Assembly (NCBI GenBank): GCA_031264545.1
Contig: JAISDV010000073.1
Coordinates: 1 to 7,471 of the forward strand
DNA from: Oscillospiraceae bacterium
GTDB lineage: Bacteria; Bacillota; Clostridia; Oscillospirales; Oscillospiraceae
DNA length: 7,471 nucleotides
Direction: 5' to 3'
This document shows, one piece after another, positions 1 through 6,564 of the stretch. A program made the translations under genes and the position numbers. Below the pieces are notes generated by a model. That model saw only the letters and a list, made by a program, of their open reading frames with translations. It did no database searches and had not been told where the DNA came from. Each line of letters starts with the position of its first letter. Position 1 is the first letter of the stretch.

Positions 1-696
1 CTGCCCTGTGGTCGCGTCGAGAACGAGCAGAATCTCCCTGTCCGCCTCCGGCAGCTCGCGGCCGATGACGCGCGTGATCTTATTCAGCTCGTTCATCAGG
101 TTCTGCTTATTGTGCAGCCTGCCCGCGGTATCGATGATGATCACGTCGGTTCCCCGCGCCTTTGCCGCCGAGATGCCGTCAAAGACGACGGAGGCGGGGT
201 CCGAGCCGTCCTCGTGCCGGACAAGCGCCGCGTCCGCGCGTTCCGCCCAGACGGCAAGCTGCTCCGCCGCCGCCGCGCGGAAGGTGTCTCCCGCGACGAG
301 CAGCACCTTTTTGCCCGAAGCCGTCAGCTTTGACGCGAGCTTTCCGATCGTTGTGGTTTTCCCCACGCCGTTGACCCCGGCCATGAGGATGACCGAAGGT
401 CTCGTGCCGAGACGGAGCGCCCTGTCCCCCGTATCGAGGATATCCGTCAGCACCTCGCCGAAGGCCTCCCGCACTTCCTCGCCGCGGAGGCCGCGCGCCT
501 TTACGCGTCCGCGCAGGGCTTCCGCGGCCTTCGCGGCGGTTTCCGCGCCCGTGTCGGCCAGGATGAGCGCCTCCTCGAGCTCGTCGTAAAATTCCGCGTT
601 TTCACCGGTAAAGCCCGCGAACATATTATTGAGTTGAATGGACATGTTCTTTTTAGTCCGCGCAAGCCCTTCTCTGATTTTTTCAAAAACCCCCAT
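1..696 (-). CDS. ftsY: FtsY, signal recognition particle receptor GTPase (3' end missing)
   Basis: FtsY is the membrane-associated receptor for the signal recognition particle; it pairs with Ffh and hydrolyses GTP to hand ribosomes to the Sec translocon. The 232 codons present show a short N-terminal segment starting MGVFEKIREGLARTKKN, a helical N domain (about 15-95) and most of the G domain. G1 GVNGVGKTTT is at 107-116, the DTFRAAAAEQL motif at 137-147, G3 DTAGR at 189-193 and DATTGQ at 227-232. The window ends inside the protein; the TKLDG guanine-specificity motif and C-terminal helix lie outside, roughly 70-80 residues by family length. There is no long acidic A domain, as usual for Gram-positive FtsY. 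ATG at 696 is chosen because the protein then begins with the family's MGxFEK pattern; an in-frame ATG at 711 would add MQSGY. Neither has a well-placed Shine-Dalgarno. It lies 20 bases after smc, so translational coupling is plausible. Identity is very secure; the start is less so. Confidence 0.96.
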   Translation of the reverse strand, partial: MGVFEKIREGLARTKKNMSIQLNNMFAGFTGENAEFYDELEEALILADTGAETAAKAAEALRGRVKARGLRGEEVREAFGEVLTDILDTGDRALRLGTRPSVILMAGVNGVGKTTTIGKLASKLTASGKKVLLVAGDTFRAAAAEQLAVWAERADAALVRHEDGSDPASVVFDGISAAKARGTDVIIIDTAGRLHNKQNLMNELNKITRVIGRELPEADREILLVLDATTGQ

Positions 697-716
697 ATAG
701 CCGCTTTGCATCCCCG

Positions 717-3700
717 TTAGGGACTTCCCCTTTTGTCAGTTTCAGAACCCGCATTTCCAGTGAGGACTGCAGGTCCCCCCTGTTTTGAGAGTGCTCTCTC
801 AGCCTCAGCGAGGTCGACCGAGAGCACCTGGGAAACGCCCTTTTCCTGCATGGTCACGCCGTAGAGCAGGTCCGCCTCCTCCATGGTCCCGCGGCGGTGC
901 GTGATGACGACAAACTGCGTTCTGCCCGCCACGCCGCGCAGATAACGCGCGAAACGGTCGACGTTCGCCTCGTCCAGCGCCGTCTCGATCTCGTCCATAA
1001 TGCAGAAGGGCGTCGGCCGGACCCTGATAATGGCGAAGTACAGCGCGATCGCGACGCAGGCCGTCTCCCCGCCGGAAAGCAGGCTGAGCGTTTTCAGCGC
1101 CTGCCCCGGCAGCTGCACCTTGATTTCGATACCGCAATTCAGGATATCGTCCTCGTCCTCCAGAATGAGCGCGGCGCGGCCGCCGCCGAAAAGCTCGAGG
1201 AAGGTGCTGCGGAAGCTCTCGTCGATGACCCTGAATTCGCGGAGGAATATCTCACGCATCTCTCCGGTGATATCGGCAATGATCCTTTCAAGGGAGCGCT
1301 TGGCCTTTTCAACATCGTCCCGCTGCTCAGCAAGGTAATTATACCGCTCCGCTATACGGTCGTATTCCGCGATCGCCCCGACATTCGGACTGCCGAGCGC
1401 ACTTATTTCACGCTTCAAGCCGCTTATGCGCTTAGTCGACTCGGCCATATTGGAAATCGGCTCGCGCACGCCCTGTGCCGCCGTCCGCGAAAGCTCGTAG
1501 CTTTCCCACAGTTTGTCGATGATCTGCTTCTCCTCCATTTCGGAGGCGAGCTTCTTCTGCTCGATGCCGCCGCAGAGCCGCTCCATATCCACAAGCTCGC
1601 GATTTAAGTCCTGCGCCCGCTTTTCGTTCAAGGTACGCTCTCCCTCGAGCGCGAGCCTTGCGGCGTTGGTCGTTATGATTTCCGCCCGCAAGCCGTCCGC
1701 GGCCGCACGGCTTGCGGAAAGTCTTTCCGCAGCGGTGCGCTTTTTGTCCTCCAACGCGTTATTTCCCGCCTCCAGAGCCTTCAGCGCCTCTTCGCGCGTC
1801 CGGACGTCGCCCGCGAGATCGCGCGTCAGCTCGCCCAGTTGGTCGATGGCCGCGCGTGTCGTTTCCTTTTCCGATATGAGTGAAGAACGCTTTTCCGCCA
1901 AAAGGGTAAGCGCCTCACTCAGCGTCCTGGATTGCCTTTCATGCTCCGCGCTCAGGACGGAAAGCGCCGCAAGGCTTTTTTCCAGCCCCGCCTCAGCCGT
2001 TTCCAGGGCGGATATCTCCGCCTCCACCCGCCCGGCCCTTTCGGCGTTTTCTTTGAGCCGCAGAGCGGAAAGCGCCTCCTCCTGGCTGAAAACGGCGATG
2101 CGTTTATCCGCTTCATCCAGCAGGAGGGCCGCTCCGGCCCTTTCGCGCTCTTCCGTGTGCAGCGTCTCGACCGCTTCTCTCTGTTCACCCTCCGCGGCCT
2201 GAAGCGCGTATTTTGCGGAATTCAGCTCGCGCGTGGCCTCGCTCAGCGCGGCCGCGCATTCGCGCTCCTCCTTTTCCAGCGCTTCCGCTTCCGCGCGCAG
2301 CTTCTTCAGCTCGTTAGCCCGGGAAAGGATACCGGAGTTTTTCGCGGCGCTGCCTCCCGTCATGGAGCCGCCCGCGTTAATAAGCTGGCCGTCCAGCGTG
2401 ACGATGCGGAGCTGGTTATCATAACGCCTCGACATGGCGACGGCGTCTCCCAGCGTTTCGGCGACAACCGTCCTGCCGAGCAGGTTTGAGAAAATCCCGG
2501 TAAATTCCGGATCAAAGCGCACCAGCTCAAAGGCCGTTCCGAGATAGCCGTTTTCATTTTCCGGCCTGCGCTTGAGCGCCGCGCCTTTGATCGTATCCGC
2601 GGGCAGGAAGGTCGCCCTGCCCGCGTCGCGCCTTTTGAGCATTTCGATGGCGGCCTTGCCCTGCTCCTGCGTCCGGACGGCAATGCTCTGCATGGCGGCG
2701 CCCAGCGCGGTTTCGATCGCCGTCGTATAGCGGTCGTCAGTTTTGAGCAGATTTGCGACAGGGCCGTAAATCCCCTTCAGTGTCCCGCGCCCGCGCTCGC
2801 GCATAACCGTTTTGACGGCCTGGGAATAGCCCTCGAATTCCTTCTCCATCTCGGCGAGCATGGCAACGCGGGATTTTACGGAATTGCACGCGATCGCAAG
2901 CCCCGTGTGCTTTTCCCCGAGGGCTTTGACCTTGCCCTCGCGGCCCTGCAGCCGCAGGCTGTGCCCTTCTACGATATTTTTCAGTTCTTCTGTCTTTTCT
3001 CCCGCGGCCTTGCAGGCCATTTCGGCGCTTGCGAGCCGTCCGGCAAGCGCGTTTCTGCGCTCCCGCGCCGCCTCCGCGTCTGCGGCGCGCTTGAGATCGT
3101 CCGCGCGCTGTTCGTCCGCCGAAGCGGCGAGCATGGACAAAACCGCCCTGCTGTGCGCAAGCGCCGCCTGCTTTTCGCTTCTTTCCGCAAAAAGCCGCGC
3201 GCGCGCCTGCTTCGCGCCGTCCTCGTCCCGGACGCTGCCGCTGAGCGTTTCCGACAGGCCGCGCGCTTTCTCCTCGAGGGCCGTAAGCTCCCGGCCGATC
3301 TCGGCGATCCTGCCGCGGCTCCCGGCGATCTGGCTTTCCAGCGCCGCGGTCCGTGCGCCCTGCTCCGACATTTCCGCCCGGAGCTGCTCTGAGCGCTCCG
3401 CGTTATGGGCGAGGCTGTTTTCCAGGACGGCCAGCGCGCTCTCGCACTCGGCGCAGGCGGCCTCCGCCCCGTCAAGCTCAGAACGGCGCTTCTCAGCCTC
3501 CAGATCCTTTTCCCGCATTTTTTCCGTCAAATCCTCCGAGACTTCGTAGAGCGCCTGCTGGCGGGTCTGCGCCGCTTCAAAGCCGGCTTTAGCCTGTTCC
3601 CAATCCTCCTTGACGGCCTGTGCCCTCTCGTGGAGCCTGTCGAGCGTTTCCATCCAGACGGAAACCTCGAGAAGCCGCAGCCCGTCGCGCAGAACCAGAT

Positions 3701-4343
3701 ACTTCTTCGCGGTCTCGGCCTGCTCCCTGAGCGGGCCGAGCGTGATTTTAAGCTCGTCTATCTTGTCGTTTATGCGCACAAGGTTCTCGTCCGTGCCCAT
3801 AAGCTTACGTTCGCTCTCGTCCTTGCGGTAACGGTAGCGCGAAATGCCTGAGGCCTCCTCAAAAAGCTTGCGCCTGTCCGTGCTTTTGGATGAAACGACC
3901 TCGGATATTTTACCCTGTCCGATAACGGAATAGCCATCCCGCCCAAGGCCGGTGTCCATCAAAAGCTCGCCGATATCCTTCAGGCGCACAGCTTCCCGGT
4001 TTATGTAATATTCGCTCTCGCCGCTCCTGTAGTAGCGGCGGGTGATCATGACCTCGGCGCTGTCCGTATCAAAGATGCGCCCGGTGTTGTCGATCACCAG
4101 GGATACCTGCGCAAAGCCCATTTTCGGACGCTTTTCCGTGCCGCCGAAGACGACGTCTTCCATCTTGCCGCCGCGCAGTGTCTTTGTCCGCTGTTCGCCC
4201 ATGACCCAGAGAATCGCGTCCGAAATATTGGATTTTCCGCTCCCATTCGGGCCGACAATCGCCGTGATGTCCTTTTCAAAGGTCAGTCTGGTCTTGTCGG
4301 GAAAGGACTTGAAGCCCTGCATTTCGAGCGCTTTGAGATACAT
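717..4343 (-). CDS. smc: SMC, chromosome segregation/condensin ATPase
   Basis: SMC is the ATPase core of bacterial condensin; it dimerises, works with ScpA and ScpB, and compacts and separates the nucleoid by loop extrusion. The 1208-residue product is full length. Walker A GPNGSGKS is at 31-38, the LRGGKMEDV segment at 56-64 and the Q-loop Gln (GQGK) at 143. Long heptad-rich coiled-coil arms span about 165-515 and 670-1020. The hinge lies between them (about 521-665) and ends in the glycine-rich NAGGSMTGGS at 656-665. The C-terminal head has signature SLLSGGE at 1087-1093, Walker B Asp1117 with catalytic Glu1118, D-loop ALDEAN, and switch His1149. After the conserved head comes a tail of about 25-30 residues rich in Gly, Ser and Thr. 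I chose ATG 4343 because homologues start M(Y/F)LK and GGAAGGA lies 12 bases upstream. ATG 4355 (four extra residues, MTTD) directly abuts that site, too close for normal initiation. It lies 94 bases after rnc and 20 before ftsY, the usual Firmicutes order. Confidence 0.97.
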   Translation of the reverse strand: MYLKALEMQGFKSFPDKTRLTFEKDITAIVGPNGSGKSNISDAILWVMGEQRTKTLRGGKMEDVVFGGTEKRPKMGFAQVSLVIDNTGRIFDTDSAEVMITRRYYRSGESEYYINREAVRLKDIGELLMDTGLGRDGYSVIGQGKISEVVSSKSTDRRKLFEEASGISRYRYRKDESERKLMGTDENLVRINDKIDELKITLGPLREQAETAKKYLVLRDGLRLLEVSVWMETLDRLHERAQAVKEDWEQAKAGFEAAQTRQQALYEVSEDLTEKMREKDLEAEKRRSELDGAEAACAECESALAVLENSLAHNAERSEQLRAEMSEQGARTAALESQIAGSRGRIAEIGRELTALEEKARGLSETLSGSVRDEDGAKQARARLFAERSEKQAALAHSRAVLSMLAASADEQRADDLKRAADAEAARERRNALAGRLASAEMACKAAGEKTEELKNIVEGHSLRLQGREGKVKALGEKHTGLAIACNSVKSRVAMLAEMEKEFEGYSQAVKTVMRERGRGTLKGIYGPVANLLKTDDRYTTAIETALGAAMQSIAVRTQEQGKAAIEMLKRRDAGRATFLPADTIKGAALKRRPENENGYLGTAFELVRFDPEFTGIFSNLLGRTVVAETLGDAVAMSRRYDNQLRIVTLDGQLINAGGSMTGGSAAKNSGILSRANELKKLRAEAEALEKEERECAAALSEATRELNSAKYALQAAEGEQREAVETLHTEERERAGAALLLDEADKRIAVFSQEEALSALRLKENAERAGRVEAEISALETAEAGLEKSLAALSVLSAEHERQSRTLSEALTLLAEKRSSLISEKETTRAAIDQLGELTRDLAGDVRTREEALKALEAGNNALEDKKRTAAERLSASRAAADGLRAEIITTNAARLALEGERTLNEKRAQDLNRELVDMERLCGGIEQKKLASEMEEKQIIDKLWESYELSRTAAQGVREPISNMAESTKRISGLKREISALGSPNVGAIAEYDRIAERYNYLAEQRDDVEKAKRSLERIIADITGEMREIFLREFRVIDESFRSTFLELFGGGRAALILEDEDDILNCGIEIKVQLPGQALKTLSLLSGGETACVAIALYFAIIRVRPTPFCIMDEIETALDEANVDRFARYLRGVAGRTQFVVITHRRGTMEEADLLYGVTMQEKGVSQVLSVDLAEAERALSKQGGPAVLTGNAGSETDKRGSP

Positions 4344-4355
4344 ATCTGTGGTCAT

Positions 4356-4362
4356 TCCTTCC
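4356..4362 (-). promoter_or_regulatory. smc ribosome binding site (decides start)
   Basis: The minus strand reads GGAAGGA here. It touches the ATG at 4355 with no spacer but stands 12 bases before the ATG at 4343. The second spacing is long but usable, and it yields the family-typical MYLK start. plsX shows the same layout (11-base spacing, a competing start abutting the site). Assignment is inferred from spacing and homology. Confidence 0.6.
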
Positions 4363-4370
4363 GCTATAGT

Positions 4371-4415
4371 AAAAAGCCCGGCGCTTCAAACGCATATACC
4401 GCAGCGGCGCCGCGC
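4371..4415 (-). terminator. Terminator-like hairpin with T5 tract between rnc and smc
   Basis: On the minus strand, GCGCGGCGC (4407-4415) can pair with GCGCCGGGC (4376-4384) as a nine-position stem with one G-G mismatch, and TTTTT (4371-4375) follows immediately. The arms are separated by 22 bases, a large loop that could hold only a small internal pairing. It follows the rnc stop and precedes the smc ribosome binding site. A GC-rich stem directly before a T run is the form of an intrinsic terminator, but the long loop and short T tract suggest a weak or partial one. It could lower smc and ftsY expression relative to rnc, or mark an RNA-processing site. Confidence 0.35.
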
Positions 4416-4437
4416 GTTCTAAGCTCCCGTCCGGCCG

Positions 4438-5115
4438 TCATCCTGAAAGCTTCTCGAGTCCGTTTTTTGCGGCGCACTGCTCCGCTTCCTTTTTCGTATG
4501 CCCCGTGCCTGTGCCGATAGGCCTGCCGTTGAGACGCACCCGCATGGTAAAGCGCTTGTTGTGGTCCGGCCCGGATTCGGACAGCAGCTCATAGCTGAGC
4601 GTCTGTCCCGATCTGCGCTGGATGTGCTCCTGAAGCGCCGTTTTATAGTCGCTGAGCGCGCGGGTCTCCATCGTATCGAGCCCGGCGAGGATAAAGCGGT
4701 CGATGAAGCGCTTTGCGGGCGGAAGGCCGCCCTCCAGATACATGGCCGCAATAATCGCCTCGACCGCGTCGGCCAGGATAGACCCGCGCCGGCGGCCGCC
4801 GGAGAGCTCCTCGCCCTTCCCAAGCCTGATGTACTTGCCCAGCTCGAGGACCTTTGCCACCTCAAAAAGGCTCTGCTCGCAGACCAGCTCGGCCCGAAGC
4901 CTGGTCATCTGCCCCTCCGACATCCTCGGAAACGACAAATACAGGTGGCTCGACACCACCTGTCCCAGTACGGAATCACCCAAAAATTCCAGACGCTCAT
5001 TACTCACCAGCCCCGAGCTTTTATTTTCGTTGGCAAAGGAGCTGTGGCTCAGCGCCGTGAGCAGGAGCGTTCTGTTTTTAAAACGGTATCCGAGTATCGC
5101 GTCCAGCTCGTCCAC
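4438..5115 (-). CDS. rnc: Ribonuclease III
   Basis: RNase III cuts double-stranded RNA, processing the rRNA precursor and some mRNAs and structured transcripts; it acts as a homodimer with divalent metal ions. The 225-residue product has the normal family length and architecture. The catalytic domain (about 1-150) carries signature NERLEFLGDSVL from residue 39, with metal-binding or catalytic candidates Glu40, Glu43, Asp47, Glu67, Asp116 and Glu119; all the family's key acids are present. The double-stranded RNA-binding domain (about 155-223) starts near DYKTALQEHIQ and ends with the typical TKKEAEQCAAKNGLEKL helix. The start codon is GTG at 5113-5115, six bases after a strong AAAGGGGG at 5122-5129. 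The gap to acpP is 38 bases with no clear promoter or terminator, so it is probably read from the acpP and plsX promoters. Its own transcript contains GC-rich intergenic hairpins that could be substrates, but that is inference. Confidence 0.97.
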   Translation of the reverse strand: MDELDAILGYRFKNRTLLLTALSHSSFANENKSSGLVSNERLEFLGDSVLGQVVSSHLYLSFPRMSEGQMTRLRAELVCEQSLFEVAKVLELGKYIRLGKGEELSGGRRRGSILADAVEAIIAAMYLEGGLPPAKRFIDRFILAGLDTMETRALSDYKTALQEHIQRRSGQTLSYELLSESGPDHNKRFTMRVRLNGRPIGTGTGHTKKEAEQCAAKNGLEKLSG

Positions 5116-5153
5116 GGAACGCCCCCTTTCTCACGCCGGCAGCGCCGTATCCG

Positions 5154-5390
5154 TCAATCCTGTACGTAGCGGCTCACGTATTCAACGAGATCCCCGACCG
5201 TAACGATTTTTTTGAGCTCCTCGTCCGACACCTCGGGGAGGGAAAACTCTTCCTCGAGCGCCATGGTAAGCTCGACGACATCAAGAGAATCCGCGCCAAG
5301 ATCGTCAACAAAGGCCGTGTCCATCGTAATGGCCTCGGCATCGGCGACAAACTGCTCGCATATCAGCTTTTGAATTCTTTCAAATACCAT
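5154..5390 (-). CDS. acpP: Acyl carrier protein
   Basis: AcpP is the small acidic cytoplasmic carrier that holds growing fatty acids as thioesters on a 4'-phosphopantetheine arm and delivers them to enzymes such as PlsX. The 78-residue product begins MVFERIQKLICEQF and carries DDLGADSLD, with the prosthetic-group Ser35 in the DSL motif (34-36). Helix II follows as VVELTMALEEEFSLPEV, and the protein is strongly acidic as expected. ATG at 5388-5390 is chosen because GGAG at 5400-5403 lies nine bases upstream and the length matches the family. The longer reading frame, starting with TTG at 5405 or ATG at 5399, would overlap this Shine-Dalgarno and add residues not seen in homologues. It sits between plsX and rnc, the usual Firmicutes order, and has its own strong-looking promoter. 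That fits the need for far more AcpP than of its neighbours. Confidence 0.96.
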   Translation of the reverse strand: MVFERIQKLICEQFVADAEAITMDTAFVDDLGADSLDVVELTMALEEEFSLPEVSDEELKKIVTVGDLVEYVSRYVQD

Positions 5391-5399
5391 AATATACAT

Positions 5400-5403
5400 C
5401 TCC
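5400..5403 (-). promoter_or_regulatory. acpP ribosome binding site (decides start)
   Basis: The minus strand reads GGAG nine bases before ATG 5390. Upstream in-frame starts TTG 5405 and ATG 5399 overlap or abut this site, so they are unlikely to be used. Confidence 0.7.
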
Positions 5404-5422
5404 AAATATATTGCTAAGCTTG

Positions 5423-5451
5423 ATAATATTCATAAACGGCACGCTTGTCAA
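5423..5451 (-). promoter_or_regulatory. Sigma-A type promoter for acpP
   Basis: On the minus strand there is a perfect -35 TTGACA (5446-5451), a 17-base spacer, and TATTAT (5423-5428), which matches the -10 consensus TATAAT at five of six positions. The -35 lies two bases after the plsX stop codon. Transcription would begin near 5416, giving a leader of about 25 bases ending in the GGAG site. The gap is clearly AT-rich against its GC-rich surroundings. The match is seen directly; activity is inferred. It would drive acpP and probably rnc and genes beyond. Confidence 0.8.
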
Positions 5452-5453
5452 GA

Positions 5454-6479
5454 CTATTCCGCCCTGCCGATGACCATATGCGAAATATTTTTCACGATTT
5501 CATTCGGTACGTCGGCCTTGACAAAATCGACTGCCTGGCGCACGGCGTTTTTAAGCGCCCGAGCATCCGCGGAGCCGTGCGCCTTGATTACGGGTTTGGA
5601 AATGCCGAGAAGCGCCGTGCCGCCGACCTCCGAGGGGTCGACTTTTTTCTTGAATTCATCCAAACGCTTTTTGATTGTGAAAGCCGCGACCTTGCTGCGC
5701 TTATTCGCGGTGAAAATTTCCCTGAGATTGTTCATGATAAACATGCCGGTGCCCTCGATGGTCTTGAGCATGACGTTGCCGGAAAAACCGTCCGTCACGA
5801 CGACATCAACCGTGTTTAAAAGCACGTCCCTCGCCTCGACATTACCGATAAAGTTAATATTGCCGTTGGTATGCGCTTCCTTCAGCACCTTGAGCGTCTC
5901 GTTCTGAAGCCCGCCGCCCTTCGTTTCCTCCGTACCGACGTTCAGCAGGCCGACGCGCGGATCCGGGCAGCCCAGAATGTCCTTCGCATAGAAAGATCCC
6001 ATAAAGGCAAATTGCAGCAGATATTCCGGCGTGCAGTCCACATTCGCGCCGCAGTCGATGAGCATGACGCCCCTGCCGCCGTTCGGAAGCACCGGCGCCA
6101 GCGCCGCCCTTCTGATACCGTTGACCCTTTTAACAATCAGCGTCGCGCCCGCGAGCAGCGCGCCGGTGCTTCCGGCGGAGATGCAGGCGTCGCCCTCACC
6201 GTCCTTGAGGAGCCTGAGCGCAACGGACATGGAGGAGTCCTTTTTCGCGCGGAGCACGGTCGTCGGGTCGTCCTCCATGGCGACGACCTCGCTTGCGTGA
6301 ACGATGCCGATCTTATCGCCGATCCCGGTAATGTCCTCTCTGTCAAGGCAGGCTTTTACATCGTCCAGCCTGCCGACGAGCGTGACCGATACGCCGAGCT
6401 CACGCACGGCTTCAGCCGCCCCTTTAACGATCTCGGCAGGCGCGTTATCCCCGCCCATCGCGTCTACTATAATTCTCAT
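5454..6479 (-). CDS. plsX: Phosphate acyltransferase PlsX
   Basis: PlsX converts acyl-ACP and phosphate to acyl-phosphate, the donor PlsY uses to acylate glycerol-3-phosphate in the first step of phospholipid synthesis; it is a peripheral membrane enzyme. The 341-residue product has normal length. Visible family motifs are MRIIVDAMGGDNAP at the N-terminus, SAGSTGALLAG at 101-111, DCGANVDCTPEYLLQFA at 142-158, GLLNVGTEETKGG at 177-189, DVVVTDGFSGNVMLKT at 225-240 and GGTALLGISKPVIKAHGS at 286-303. ATG at 6477-6479 is chosen because it gives the conserved MRI start and lies 11 bases after AAGGAG. The longer frame starts with GTG 6491, which overlaps that site. Its substrate carrier acpP is the next gene, 63 bases downstream. 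I see no FapR-type operator upstream, so control of the promoter serving it is unknown. Confidence 0.97.
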   Translation of the reverse strand: MRIIVDAMGGDNAPAEIVKGAAEAVRELGVSVTLVGRLDDVKACLDREDITGIGDKIGIVHASEVVAMEDDPTTVLRAKKDSSMSVALRLLKDGEGDACISAGSTGALLAGATLIVKRVNGIRRAALAPVLPNGGRGVMLIDCGANVDCTPEYLLQFAFMGSFYAKDILGCPDPRVGLLNVGTEETKGGGLQNETLKVLKEAHTNGNINFIGNVEARDVLLNTVDVVVTDGFSGNVMLKTIEGTGMFIMNNLREIFTANKRSKVAAFTIKKRLDEFKKKVDPSEVGGTALLGISKPVIKAHGSADARALKNAVRQAVDFVKADVPNEIVKNISHMVIGRAE

Positions 6480-6490
6480 ATACGTGACCA

Positions 6491-6496
6491 CTCCTT
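6491..6496 (-). promoter_or_regulatory. plsX ribosome binding site (decides start)
   Basis: The minus strand reads AAGGAG, a full-strength Shine-Dalgarno, 11 bases before ATG 6479. Its last G is also the first base of the GTG at 6489-6491, so that upstream start cannot use the site. Confidence 0.7.
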
Positions 6497-6508
6497 CCCT
6501 TACGTCTC

Positions 6509-6529
6509 ACGGCCCGGGTCTTAGGCCGT
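6509..6529 (-). other. GC-rich hairpin upstream of plsX
   Basis: On the minus strand ACGGCC (6524-6529) pairs with GGCCGT (6509-6514) across a nine-base loop. No T run follows, so it does not look like an intrinsic terminator. It ends 12 bases before the plsX Shine-Dalgarno. It could be an mRNA-stability or RNase-cleavage structure, or chance in GC-rich DNA. Confidence 0.3.
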
Positions 6530-6536
6530 ACCTGCC

Positions 6537-6551
6537 CGGCGTTTCGCGCCG
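6537..6551 (-). other. Short hairpin after trmFO stop
   Basis: On the minus strand CGGCG, loop CGAAA, CGCCG forms a tight five-pair stem beginning 13 bases after the trmFO stop codon. There is no T tract. Together with the hairpin at 6509-6529 it makes a tandem pair in an 85-base gap where no convincing promoter is seen. Confidence 0.35.
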
Positions 6552-6564
6552 TGAATACAGGTTC

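Noticed and set aside
8..589. Plus-strand open frame at the left edge
   Set aside because: It is the antisense of ftsY, whose GTPase motifs are all visible on the minus strand.
1513..2202. Long plus-strand open frame opposite smc
   Set aside because: It is Ser/Ala/Arg-rich with no motif or ribosome binding site, and lies entirely opposite the SMC coiled coil. GC-rich codon bias leaves antisense frames open; the minus-strand product is unmistakable.
2860..3549. Second long plus-strand open frame opposite smc
   Set aside because: Same low-complexity Ser/Ala/Arg composition mirroring the coiled-coil codons; no recognisable domain.
4361..4395. Possible smc promoter: TTGAAG and TACTAT on the minus strand
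   Set aside because: Each hexamer matches consensus at only four of six positions and the spacer is about 12 bases, too short for a sigma-A promoter. The T run is better explained by the hairpin.
5116..5153. Small hairpin and TTGACG at the acpP-rnc junction
   Set aside because: The stem has only four pairs and there is no -10 element at a suitable distance, so neither a terminator nor a promoter can be supported.
4498..5169. Plus-strand open frame opposite rnc
   Set aside because: It mirrors rnc, whose catalytic and RNA-binding motifs are complete; no start signal or domain on the plus strand.
5871..6524. Plus-strand open frame opposite plsX running into the intergenic gap
   Set aside because: Arg/Ala-rich shadow of plsX with no motif; it runs across the plsX ribosome binding site.
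6480..6564. FapR-type operator before plsX
   Set aside because: The AT-rich inverted-repeat operator known from Bacillus is not present; the gap is GC-rich.
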